Below are positions 1-10,828 of a DNA stretch of 64,000 nt, one piece after another (the first letter of the stretch is position 1; the number at the start of each line of letters is the position of its first letter). The notes beneath the pieces are model-generated. The model ran no database searches and was not told the origin of the DNA. It saw only the letters and a list, made by a program, of their open reading frames with translations. The stretch comes from Trametopsis cervina (Eukaryota; Basidiomycota; Agaricomycetes; Polyporales; Irpicaceae), in assembly GCA_022385755.1 (NCBI GenBank), contig MU278355.1, forward strand, positions 686,974 through 750,973, given 5' to 3'. The translations under genes were made by a program, and so were the position numbers.

Positions 1-3000
1 CATATCGACGAGGTCGTCGACGGACATCCTGCGGAGGATTGGCATCGCCAGCCCTTCTTCAGCGGTGAGTATTACTCGCGTATCCTCCGTATGGGTGGAC
101 CAATCAACAGTCAGTACGGCATGGGGAGTGTATGGTTCCGGGCGATGGTCGAATCGCGGCAAGTATTCCTGTGTTTCGACGCTTTGTAGGAAGTGGGTTC
201 ATTTGAGCAAGGGTACAATTGAAGGACGTAATTCAACTCACAAGTCAAATCGTAGGTCAAATGCTTGATGAGCGACTGTATCCCTATTCGACACGACGTG
301 TATCTCAATTGAACCTACAGGTGCGCGATTCATACGTCCAATTTGCTATGACGAGCAGCTCAGTTACTACACCTACGTACAGCATGAAGATATGCTTACC
401 CGCTGTACGTAGCTCGAGAGTTTTTGCAAAGCAATACTGTTGATAATATCGGTACCGGCTTTTTCGGCGGCTCTCGTGACGAAGATAAACGAGTCCGCGC
501 GATGTCGATTGAACAATTGGAAGATGCTGTCGTTGCAAAACAACCTCCACCCAGAAACACCTCGCTTGTAGGTACAAAGGGTGGCCGTAGTTTGAGGCAT
601 GAAGGAGCAGACGAGGATATTATCATCGATATCATACTAGAGAGCCTTTAGAGAGTATTCGATGACACAAATGCACAACTTACGTCGTCATTCCACTTCA
701 CCTCACCTCTGATGAAGATTCCCGTTGAGAAACGGTCATCGGCCTAAAGAGAAAGCAGATTGAGAGACCTTGAAACCAAAGCTCGGGATGGGACACATAC
801 TTTTAAGATGATAATTCGACGCCGGTAGTTTCGAAGAGCGTCTTTGAGGTATTCAAAAAATGCTGGGCGTCCTTGGATAGTGGAGCTGTATAGTCGCTGA
901 AGGTGTAAGGAACCCCCCAAGTTGCGATCCTCGAGATCGCGAGGCCGAAGAATTTCAGAACGAACAAGGCTATGTTACGTCAGCATTCGAGTCTGGCAGT
1001 AGATGTGATTCCTCTCCTTACCTGTTCCACATGTACGGATGCTCGTCTGGGTTGAGCCCAAGTGCTATGCACAACGCATACTTCTCTGCAGTCTTGAGAG
1101 CCGCGAAATTGATATGCATCAAGAATGGGTGCATGTCGACGTCGTGCTTCCGTGCAATAGCACAAGCCTTCATAACGACTTCGTATTCGGTCAGCGCAGC
1201 CGTTTCTGTAGATAGCAATCGGGTAATCACGTCTCTAGCAACATCCGAATCCATTACATGCTGCTCTGCACCATCAAGATGTGCGAGTTGGTATCGCTGG
1301 GCGAATTCTTCGGCGGCTTGGTGCAATTCATCCAACACATAGGGAGTTCCCTCCGGACGTTCTGGCACTTTCTCAAGTCGTTCTGGAATGCGAACAGAAC
1401 CACCATCTACGGAAAGAGAGTATAGGGCATTGAGCTCTTGGCATTCCGCACACATAGCACCTTTCGGACTGTATCGAACCCATTTCTGATGCAACGCGCT
1501 TAATCGGCCCATTGCGATACTGGTATGTGTGTAAGTTACGATGAGAGCTGCGGAAAATGCTGCCTTGCCTGTTGTAAGACGCAAAATGCTTTGCAAGGTC
1601 TTGACGCGTAACTGATGTGTTTGGACGCTCCGGCGGTGCAGGATAGTCATATGACTGATATACCTTGTCAATGAACAGCTGAGAGAGAACTTATCAGCAC
1701 TTACCTCCGCCACCTTCGTAGGGACAAGGTCAGGGTCCCAGATGACCGTGAACTTGTCGCCATCTGGATTACAGCTCTGTCAGTCAGATCTTACTATTAG
1801 TAATTGAAACCCTTACCCAAATCACCACCCGAGCTCATAGAGGGCGCCGCGCGTTTCCCGCGACTGGCAAAGACGACACAGTCAACGAGATGCGCAAGCG
1901 CTGGATGAGCGACCGCACGCAGCTTCAAGCAGTCACCGGGGTATAAACAAGGATTTCGTACTACCATGACATCCACGTTGGTCAAAGTGCTGAATCCTTG
2001 GCGGGGCAGCGATACCCGAACATGAACCTGGCCTTCACGGAGGACCCCGTATGGATCGCAGACTCCAAATAGGAGGCGGGACTTGGGGATAAGGGTGCGC
2101 ACGCGTAGTCTGTCGTTCTTGCGGAGGCCGGCCAGTTCGCTGTTTTGCAGACTACGTATCTCCTTGCTCACGCTAGTTGATTCCAAGCCTTCCAAGAGAA
2201 GACGTTCGGCCACTTCATACTTGTTCCAAGCACAAAGGAAATCGAACGCCGTCTCCCAGTTCTCGGAGGCGCCTTGAATCCAGTCATGGTATGCTTGTTG
2301 CTTCGCCAGAAACGTTGCGTTCGGGATACCAAGACTTGATAGGAGGACGACAATGTCGTTGTTCAGACGACCAAAAGCGTAAGGTGTGGAGTAGTCTACG
2401 ACTGAGAAGGTATTGTTCTGGGTAGCGTTGAATTTTCTCTGACTTTTCCGAAAGCGCACATGCTCTTCTTTCAGTTTAGGGTCTCGCATGAGTACCCCCT
2501 ATGAGCAGTCAGTCAAGAGATCTACAATGCAGAATTACGATCACCTTATATCCCCGATATCTGCTCAAGATTTCTCAGGGCAGATCATGAAAACGAATCC
2601 CGAATGACATACCTGATCTGGAAGACGGCAGGTGTATATGGCTTGCCGTGAAACAATATGCGCTTGCGTCGGCTGAGTTGTTGAGCAAACTGAGTGGATA
2701 TGCTACCGCAGCCGTCTGAGAAGTTCTCTCCGTTGACGATGATGTCGTCCACGTCCTTTGTAACTTGCGGGTCAAGAACCCAGTCAATTTTGGCTTCTGA
2801 ATAGAGGAGCCCTATGCGCTTAGCCCCTGTATTTTCTGTATCAGATATTGGCTAAGATCCCAGCCAGCAACACATTACTTTTCGCCACACTCATTATTTT
2901 TGCGAAATCTCCAAACTGGTAGATTAACTGGTCGAGTTCTTGATCAGAGTTAGCCTGGCGTTGTAAACAACTTCGCGACCGCTAAGTTGGATTGTCAGTC

Positions 3001-3362
3001 CGATTCCAGATTCAGATTAGAAGAAACGGTACCAGCTGTGAATTGCTGTGATGATAGAAACGATATTGCACTCCGTTCAGATGTAGACCCTCTTTGAAGA
3101 GGCGTATCATATACTCCCTCGCTACTCGTGCGGGTTGACCCGGGAATCGGAGACCTTCGAAGGATGTGAGGATGAACTTCGAGATATCGTCCGTCTGCAG
3201 AATTCGATTCTGCGGAAAGCGGACGATGTCAAGAGTAATCTTATCTGGCTTGAATGAGATGTGTTTTCCGAACCCAGGACGTATGGGTCCCGGGAGTGCG
3301 ACTGTGAATACCCATGATGTATCTTCGGGAGAGGGATTATCGCGGAGTACGATGGGTGCCAT
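1..3362 (-). CDS. RNA-dependent RNA polymerase (QDE-1/RdRP family), 3' end outside window
   Basis: Eukaryotic RdRP that makes double-stranded RNA for small-RNA silencing. Exons, in order of translation: 3033-3362, 2879-2981, 2613-2826, 2545-2560, 1817-2498, 1705-1763, 1569-1654, 1022-1519, 801-969, 684-743, 400-636, 242-345 and 1-181 (open at the edge). They keep one frame for 913 codons. Recognised motifs are YRFYHHSNSQL near residue 105, FQIRYRGYKG near 215, LYPGDCLKLR, SSGGDLDGDKF (catalytic DLDGD at 447-451), WVRYSPKGAMCAECQELNAL, and the C-terminal DDRFSTGIFIRGE and IALQKL blocks. The start ATG at 3362 sits in a strong Kozak context, with an in-frame TGA 9 nt upstream. The N-terminal part seems short for the family. 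The AAA gene is divergent, with about 230 bp between the starts. Family assignment is very secure; the extreme N-terminus is less so. Confidence 0.93.
2545..2560 (-). other. 16-nt microexon of the RdRP gene
   Basis: The exon ending at 2613 closes in phase 2 and the exon starting at 2498 opens in phase 0, so they cannot be joined directly. The 16 nt between an AG acceptor and a GT donor encode the missing part of the conserved QIRYRGYKG block and restore the frame. The 2498 junction is otherwise unexplained. Confidence 0.85.
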
Positions 3363-3593
3363 GGTGGTTGCTCAGAGACCAGTCGTTCCTCGCCTGCAAT
3401 TGCAAGCTCGGGTTTAGCCTGCTTGTCCAAAGAAGCAAGCATTAACCCATATTCCGAAGTTCACAGGGAAAACCTTAATTGTGAGAGTGAAAGTCAGCGC
3501 CTTATGAGATTTCGAGCGGCAGCAGACGCTGACTGTACCTCTGCCAACGTACATACCGCGATGTCGTCCCCTACACTGTGAGCAAAATCGCAC

Positions 3594-4351
3594 ATGCCAT
3601 CATCAAATAGATTCATCTTAGTGTGCAGAGCTATGGATAAATCAGCAACGATCGAGCTCAGCAGAAGCGAAGACTCGCGCAGTGTTCTCACCACAGGGTC
3701 GGGCCCACGAGATCAGACATACAGCACTGTCTTTGTCGTGGGCCCGTCCTCAAGTGGAAAGACGACACTCTGCAACGCTATCGCTGCAAAGCTGCACCTG
3801 GATCCACGCCGGCACATCAAGGAGGTTGCCAGAGATGTCATGAGAACTCAAGGGTTCTCGCGGCACACAGTGAAGACCTATGAGATGCAGCATGCAATCA
3901 TGGTGGCACAGCTCAGAGAAGAAATGCGGGTGCTGGCCATGCCACCAGATGGGAGTACTCAGCTACAGATGCTTAGTGATCGTTCCGCCGTCGATCCTGT
4001 CGTATACGCGTCGACGTCAGGGACACCCGAGGCAGAAATCATGCGCAGGAGGCTGATGCTGGAACCAGATTTTCTCCGCGAGGTCTTGTGGTATCGGGAG
4101 GCATTATTTGGTAAGTCTCAGTGGTATAAGAAAGGTGGAAGCTCACACATATCGGTACAGTCGTCTTAAGCCCAGTGCCGGAATGGCTCGAAGACGATGG
4201 TATACGGTCGTTAGACGATCCGTCGAGCTACCATACCACGCTCTGTAACCTTTTAACAGAATTAAATATACCATTCATCCAGATTGATGAAGAAATGAAG
4301 GACCTCACAGAAAGAGTTCTTTTCGTTGAGAACCATTTGCACATCATGTGA
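3594..4351 (+). CDS. P-loop ATPase/kinase of the AAA_28 (NadR/Ttd14-like) type
   Basis: Two exons, 3594-4110 and 4161-4351, with a 50-nt GT-AG intron. Translation may begin at the ATG at 3594 (235 aa) or, after weaker N-terminal residues, at the ATG at 3633 (222 aa). The sequence has a strand-loop Walker A, FVVGPSSSGKTTLC, followed by HIKEVARDVMRT and a helical region with LSDRSAVDPVVYA, an organisation typical of the AAA_28 nucleotide-binding proteins that are numerous in Agaricomycetes. Their substrate is usually unknown; relatives include nicotinamide-nucleotide and phosphoinositide-linked P-loop proteins. No membrane segment or extra domain is visible. Because it is divergent from RdRP they may share a promoter, but nothing else links their functions. 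Confidence 0.75.
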
Positions 4352-5196
4352 GTGAACCCGTGTAACTCATAGCTATTGGCTATTGACTGATTTCTTCACC
4401 ACCTTCAAAGTCCTAAGACGTCGACATCGTGAGACCATACACTCTGAAACTTCACTATACAAAAGAGTCAGAAGGCAGCTGGTAGGGGCGAATCGGTGTT
4501 ACGTACTGTCAACACGTCAATACGAATCCCAAGTTGTCGGTGCAGTATGCTCTGGCGAAAGTATCTGATACCGGCCGTTTACTGGTTCTCAAGACATGTT
4601 TCTGGGGCTCCATAGATCAAAACGTTGAAAATGTTTTGTTTCGGGTGAGTTGGCGAGGGTAAGCACAAAGATCACATGATGTTTGATCATCCTTAGCACG
4701 TGATGCCCATCCCGCTGAAATGTTTAGTCCAGTAAGATCCGCGAACATCGAGACCTGTGCGAACGTTTATAAAACCCCCACCGAGGAGCGTATGAGTACT
4801 ATGCGATGTGAAGGTCATCGTCGGAGCCATCTCAGCCCTCCGCTCTCTAGCCATAGGCTTTCGGAGGTGTCTACCGACGGATTTGAGACCCCATAACCTC
4901 CCCATACTTCTCCAAGATGATCGACGAAACGTACCTCTAGTTAGACGTCGTACTTCACATATGAGAATTGGTAGTAATATTGGACAATCCAAGAGTACCT
5001 CAGTAGCGTATAGTGGTTCTTCGATGTAGGTACATCTGAATAAACACCGAATATTTCAGCACTTTGGTTACTCAGGACCCCGAAGACCTATGTGCACTGG
5101 TGGGATGAAAATCTGCCTCCGTCGAAAATTCAAGATACCATGTTTAAATAAAACTTGGGGCGTAGCCCACCCTCTCTCACTCTAACCACTTCGTAT
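4352..5196. other. intergenic stretch, no gene supported
   Basis: Short open frames exist on both strands (for example 4693-4992 minus), but none has a convincing start, splice pattern or known motif. A CACGTG-containing site lies at 4696-4704. The last part is the upstream region of the arrestin gene. Confidence 0.5.
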
Positions 5197-7891
5197 ATGC
5201 CCATGCCCGCCCTTAAAAACTCACTTGACATCCGTCTCACAGAATCAGTCGTCTTTCTGCGCACAGGAGATGGAACAGGCCGCACGAGGCACGGCAGTCA
5301 ACCCGCTGCCCCGCCCGCCATGGTGAGAGGGCTGCTCACCCTGAACATTGTAAAGCCGACAAAGATCTCGAGCATCGAAATCGAGCTAACGGGCAAGACT
5401 CGTACAGCCTGGCCAGAAGGTGAGTGTCCACGCGTGATTATGCGATCGCGTTAAGTCCGTTATCTATCGAACGCTGACGCTATCAGGGTCTGTCGGAAAG
5501 GTGTAGGCTCGCGGCGTGTTGAAGTGAACGAAGAGCACAAGATCCACTCTCAGTCGTATGTGCTGTTCAAGGCGGGGTCGAATGCGAACCCGGCGACACA
5601 CTCGCGGACCATGTCCGTGGGTCCAGGACTTTATCTCGAGCACGATGATCAAGATGACCGGACCGACGAGTCGAGCGAGCATGTGTCTACTGAGGGACAC
5701 AATGGGGAGGGTGAGGTGGACAGAAGGGGGCGAGAGCCGATTCGTGGGCGACAGAGGGAGCGGCCAGTGGCGAGGCGTCTGAGTGCGGACGCAGCGCATT
5801 TTCAGCCACATTATGTCTCGCACCGAAACGAGCAACTTCCAACGCCCCCATACTCCCCGGCATATTCGCGTTCTGCAACTCCTATTACTCGAAGCCCCGC
5901 ACCGTCCGTCATGTCGCCAATAGGTCTAGAGGATTCACCGCAACGCAGTGCGGAGGAGCTTCGAGAGTTGCAGAGAAGTGGATCAGAATACACGAGTAAA
6001 TCCCCCTCACTTCTCCCGCGTTTCAGAATGTGTTATTGAATGCAAGTAATGGCATAGGTCACACAGAGCGTTCGCGCTCGGCCTCAACCTCCCGGATGCA
6101 ATCTCCGACCATGTCGCGGCGCGTGAGCTTCGATGACGAGCCGCGTAGACCGGGGCCCGAATTCATTATGGGAAGTAGCACTGGTCATATCCAGGCACCG
6201 TCGTTCAGCCCGGGGCCGAGTCGCTCGGCGCTGAGTCGGGGAGGGAACTCAGTGTCGCCCCATCTGCACGACGATAGGGGACGCAGGGGGCGGATCTCTA
6301 TCGGGATGTTTCTGGATGCGGTGAAAGAGAAGGTGCGCTCTGTGTCTCGCGCGACAGACAGAGATACCCCTCCACATAGTCTGACAAGAGACGGTCGTGG
6401 CGAAAGCTCTGAGAGGCGCGAGTCCAGTAGATCTGGTCGCACGCGAGAGCGAAGGGAGCATTCTGCACTGGAGAGGGTGACGGAGGTGCTAGGACTAGAG
6501 TCTGAGGAGGAGGAAGACGACGGTGAGGGCTGGAAGGAATTCAGAAAAGGTGCGTAAGAGTGCAGCTCAAGACTGTAACGGCTTTGACGCTTACCCTGTC
6601 TTAGGCGTCTATACATACCCGATATCTTTCGTCGTCCCTCCAGGCTCGCCGCCGACTCTGGCCTGCGATTTTGGTACGGTGATATGGAAACTGAAGGCGT
6701 ATGCGCATCGGCCGGGCACGTTCACGACGAAACTTTCAGCCTCGCAGGAGGTGACCATTGTAGCGTCTCCGTCTGAGGACGATACGGAAGACACGGAGAA
6801 TATCATCGTCGAGCGTGCTTGGGAGACACAGATGCAGTACCTGATCGTGATTTCTGGACGCAGTTTCCCTATTGGCGGCACTATTCCGTTCAGCATCACC
6901 TTCATGCCCCTGACAAAGATGAAGATATTCAGATTGCAAGTTGTATTGGAAGGTATGCTCAAGTTTTTATCTCGCTGACGAAAATGTTAATCGTTGTTTG
7001 TTACTATAGAGCGCGTTGACTACTATTCTGACTTCAGAAAGGTGGCTCGCACGGATCCCATCGCTCGCATCCTCCTTCTCGTTATCAATCCCCCTCGTCA
7101 CAAGGAACACCCGATACTTCCCCTTAATTCTGAGGACGCAGAGACCTATAAGACGACGCCGCTGTACAACAGCGCGTCTTCCCCGGAGGAGCTATCGGAA
7201 CGGATGTCGGATCTAATGGGGCCAGGTCCGTGGACCGTACAGAAGAACTTGCAGCTCCCGAAGTCATGCAACGAAATCCACTTCACAAACAAGAACAAGA
7301 AGAGCAATATTATGGTGTCTCATACACTGAAGGTGATATTCAGGGTCCAACGTGGAGACGACGAGGCCATAGACAAGAACACGGGAAAGCGCAAGATGTT
7401 CGATATCGTCATACAGACTCCAATCCATATACTCTCGGTGAGTTTATCTTCTGCTAGATACCACCGTCGTTTCTTAACCGCTTTACAATTAGTGTCTTTG
7501 TGGTCCCGACTTCACAGCTCTGCCGCCATACTCTGAAGCAACGCAGCCACCTGGTACCATGACCTCTCCAGCGTTGGCGTGCAACTGCGCACCACAATAC
7601 CTGACCAGTGGCAGAACAGGGGATGCAAGCCCAAGGGGTGCGGGCGCAGGGTCAGAGCGACACCCACATATACTGCCTCATCCGGTGCTCTACATGTCGT
7701 CGATGTTCAGCCACGGCGATCACGCACATAGTCCATCACCGTCGCGCGCACATAGTGCGAATGGCCTGCCGTTGAGCGGAATAGACACGATGGTGGACCG
7801 TAACACGCAGTATGAGCGGCTGATGGCGGGGCATGAGAGCGAGATGGGGGAAGCTCCTCCGGCATATGAGGATATATCAACGGTTGCATAG
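5197..7891 (+). CDS. alpha-arrestin (ART/Rod1-Rog3-like) ubiquitin-ligase adaptor
   Basis: Six exons: 5197-5419, 5507-5995, 6058-6549, 6605-6952, 7010-7437 and 7493-7891, giving 792 aa. The arrestin N fold begins at once (LDIRLTESVVFLR, then MVRGLLTLNIVKPTKISSIEIELTG split by me only for description) and resumes at VYTYPISFVVPPGSPPTL. Between these lies an acidic, Ser/Arg-rich, probably disordered insert of roughly 300 residues. The arrestin C fold follows (IPFSITFMPLTKMKIFRLQVVLE, cited in part). PY-type motifs occur as TPPYSP in the insert, LPPYSEA near the C-terminus and PPAYED close to the end. By family knowledge these recruit Rsp5/Nedd4 ligases to plasma-membrane transporters for endocytosis. 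Cargo cannot be told from sequence. The first intron is 87 nt, the others about 50-60. Confidence 0.88.
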
Positions 7892-7917
7892 GATGGTCAG
7901 GATGGTCAGGATGGTTC
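7891..7917 (+). repeat. three 9-bp tandem units directly after the arrestin stop codon
   Basis: The unit GGATGGTCA occurs twice perfectly and a third time with two changes, beginning at the last base of the stop codon. Confidence 0.7.
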
Positions 7918-8442
7918 GGAGGGTCTCGTTTCTGGGCCGTGTGGTAATGATTGATGACATACATATCGGTATAGCAGACCTTAATGCGAAAACTTACGAT
8001 TATAGATAAATATATGTACTCCATTTATTACATAGAAATCTGAAAGTACGTGTCTAAGAACATGATTACGGCTATGTCACGGGTACCGCTTCACCCACTG
8101 CCACCTTCTGCGCATGGAAGGCCAGTCATCATCGTAATATGGGCACGATCTTGTATGTATGGTATTGGCAGTGCATCTCGTCCGCATGATTTTTATGGAA
8201 CCGAAACCGAAACGGTCTCTGCGCAGTCAACCTGTACAATGTATCAAGAAGTATCAAGACGAGTACATACTCAAATCACAAGATGTCGACCGGCAGCAAA
8301 GGGCCATCATGTATGTCAAACGGACAAATGACACAGCGCTACCACAGAGTCGTTGGAATGCGCTGCGGACATCAAGGGGTCAAACCGCACTAATGATGTT
8401 TCTCACTCGACGGCGTCCGTACGTCGGTAATTATGTGAGCTT
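7892..8442. other. convergent 3' intergenic region
   Basis: Lies between the ends of the arrestin and GT8 genes. Open frames here (8050-8331, 8159-8530 plus) overlap the GT8 end and have no recognisable motif, so I read the stretch as two 3' UTRs. Confidence 0.5.
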
Positions 8443-9585
8443 TCATCTGGTCCCACATTCTTGCAGCCTGTGCGAGTACGCAAGCTGTGTCTCTTCCCAT
8501 AATGTGCCCCACAGTATGACTTCGTCGTAATAGAGGCCGTGCTGGCTCCTCGCTGCCTCCTGCACTCTCTCCGGAATACTCTCCAAGGGAATGTCGCGGA
8601 AGCTTCTCCCAATAAACGGCTTTGCTAGGGTATAGTGAATGATGCGCATTTCGTCGTGCATTCCTGACCACAGCTGTGGGTATCGCTTCTTTGTTGCCAG
8701 GTTCGCATTGTAGATTGGTGGTAAAGTCAACGTCCGTCCAGCAAAATATTGCAGAAGAAATGCTTGATCGGCATAGAATCCTGGGAATCGAGCATATGGC
8801 AACACGGACAGCATGTTCTCATAGACGGCAGAATTTGGCTTGAGGAAGAGAACACCCGAGTTGAACTCGAGGGTCATGCCGCGATCATCTTCCCATACAT
8901 CGGGGGCAGCGGCGAAAGTGTATGGAAGGTGGAATAGTTCGTCGAAGTTGCGAACGACCAAGGTATCGGCATCGAGATAGACAAGCGACTCGATGTGCAT
9001 TGTATCGAGTCCCCACAGACTGAGTTTTGTGAACACGTCCGCAAAGTGTGCATTCATTCCATTGCCGTCGTTGGGAGGTGCCACGCGTGTGACTGGGACA
9101 GGCTCGAAGCCGGACGCAGTGGCGAGGCAGAGCGCGGAAGGTGATATAACGGAGGGGAAGTAAAGCACAATCAGACGGGCGGTGGTATTCACTTTGCGAA
9201 GTGAGTGACCGAGGGTGGCTACCGCCGGCGCATAGGAGTCCGTATAGAGCGTTGTTACGACCGCATGCTGGCCATCGCTGGCATTGGGCAAGGAATTCTC
9301 TACGATGGGAAACAGGTTCCTAGCCGATTTTAATTTTTGGTACACAGAGCAGGTTCACAGAGCTACTCACAAGTGCTGATAGTCATCGAGAGGACGGGGT
9401 GCTCTCCACAAGTACTTGACCACGAAAATAATGTTGAAGACAACAGAGGCGACAAATATGAGTAACGATACGACGAACCAGGGTCGACGCTTTTGTGGCA
9501 GACCTGGATGACTGCCATATATATCCATGGGAAGCATGGCATAGTAGTGGCCTGTCGCCGGTAACAGACGTCGCAGAATGAACAT
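8443..9585 (-). CDS. family-8 glycosyltransferase (glycogenin/galactinol-synthase-like), type II membrane protein
   Basis: Two exons, 9371-9585 and 8443-9319, separated by a 51-nt intron; 363 aa. Near the N-terminus a single hydrophobic segment (PWFVVSLLIFVASVVFNIIF) follows a short basic stretch, as expected for a type II Golgi/ER anchor. The catalytic part starts with HAVVTTLYTDSYAPAVATLG, contains KLSLWGLDTM and the metal-binding DxD motif in VYLDADTLVV (residues 188-190), then FNSGVLFLKPN and DQAFLLQYF, all GT8 hallmarks. The family transfers hexoses from nucleotide sugars with retention of configuration; donor and acceptor cannot be assigned here. I chose the ATG at 9585 because the longer frame begins only with TTG. 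Confidence 0.9.
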
Positions 9586-10828
9586 GGTGAAAGGCAAGGG
9601 AGAGGCGAGAACGTTAGAAAGAAGTTGTTGTACTCTTTAATAGCTTAGGGAAGGGTTGAGGCTGCGCGGGAAACAGGAGGCGTTGCTATCATCATCGAAG
9701 CTTGATGCATGCCTTTTCTGGTACGGGTTATGAAGCCGTCGAGAAATATCGACGGTCATATCTGATATAGATTGTCCCACCTGCAATTGAGTTCGACGAG
9801 AAAGCCTGGTCGTGGAGAGTTGATTATTAGGGACCAGGTTGTTAGCAAACTCCATACCTCGCTATCCTTTTTAATCGCAACAAGACACTGTCTATGGTCC
9901 AGGATAGTCCGTAATATGACTGCGCGTAGCGGCAGTTCAGGAGGTAACCAGTCTGTCGTAAGTAACGGTTTACTATGAATAACGCAACCGAACAACACAG
10001 TAGTTGGAATGTTCCCTTACTTGGCAAGATTCCAAATCTCGGCACCGCCGCCAAAGTTTCAGAGCAGCGCCCAACGCTCTCAGCACAGATTATGTCCACC
10101 CCTGATAGGAAGCTGGATTCCTGTTTGCTTGTATGTTGTATGAACATGCCGAGGCGCTGCACACAAGTTCACAAGCCGAGCTACCTGTAAGCCACATGTT
10201 GTTTACGGTATACAGACGGAGTTCTACCGTTGCCGACTAGAGACTCTAGGTGAATTCTACAATCTGTGCATTGTAGGCGGGTGACGTACCTTAGAGTAGT
10301 GCACACAAAGTGCGGTCCCAGACGCCTTAATCCGGACGTCGTTGAGATGGAGCTGGCGACCACTGCCATATACGACAAGAATCTGATTATGCTCATCAGC
10401 GTGGCATCACGAACGATCTTTTCGTGTTGCGGAATACAGATTGCACCAGAAAAACTGGCGGTGCCAAGCTGTAGTCCAATGCCACTGCCACTGCCACGAA
10501 GCGGTATGCGCAGCCGGCTGTCGTGATTGAACCAAATGGGCCGCCTGCGCAATTATGTATGACGACTGAGAGCCGTATACCGATCAAGTACCACTTATAA
10601 TAATCACCAATCGCTGCACTCGATGCGCTGAGCACATACTGTGGTGGTGAGTGCACCATACAGTAAAGTAAGTCGCCTATTTGGGTTTGCGATCTGCATC
10701 ACGTGCTGAGAAATCAGTGAGTGATCTATGTACATCTGAGATCCTGTCGAGAACTCGCGTTGTCTGATACTATTACCACCATAGCCGACTCCAAATTATC
10801 TTGACCAGTCCTGCACTCAACGGCCAAT
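9586..10828. other. intergenic region with unassigned open frames
   Basis: Contains several minus-strand open frames: 9637-9855 (72 aa, begins ATG), 9756-9998, 10181-10552 (123 aa) and 10396-10659 (87 aa, begins ATG, hydrophobic). I could not chain them into one protein with sensible phases or match a family. An ATCACGTG site lies at 10698-10705, about 125 bp before the importin start. A decayed gene is possible. Confidence 0.4.

Noticed and set aside
1..651. Plus-strand frames at 65-268, 219-443 and 424-651 at first looked like the end of a plus-strand gene.
   Set aside because: The minus strand carries the clear continuation of the RdRP (AYKRG-like CTYKRGVSGWRLF, IALQKL, IEIHVVSNRD), so the plus frames are shadows.
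8050..8530. Plus-strand frames 8050-8331 and 8159-8530.
   Set aside because: They overlap the 3' end of the GT8 gene and have no recognisable content.
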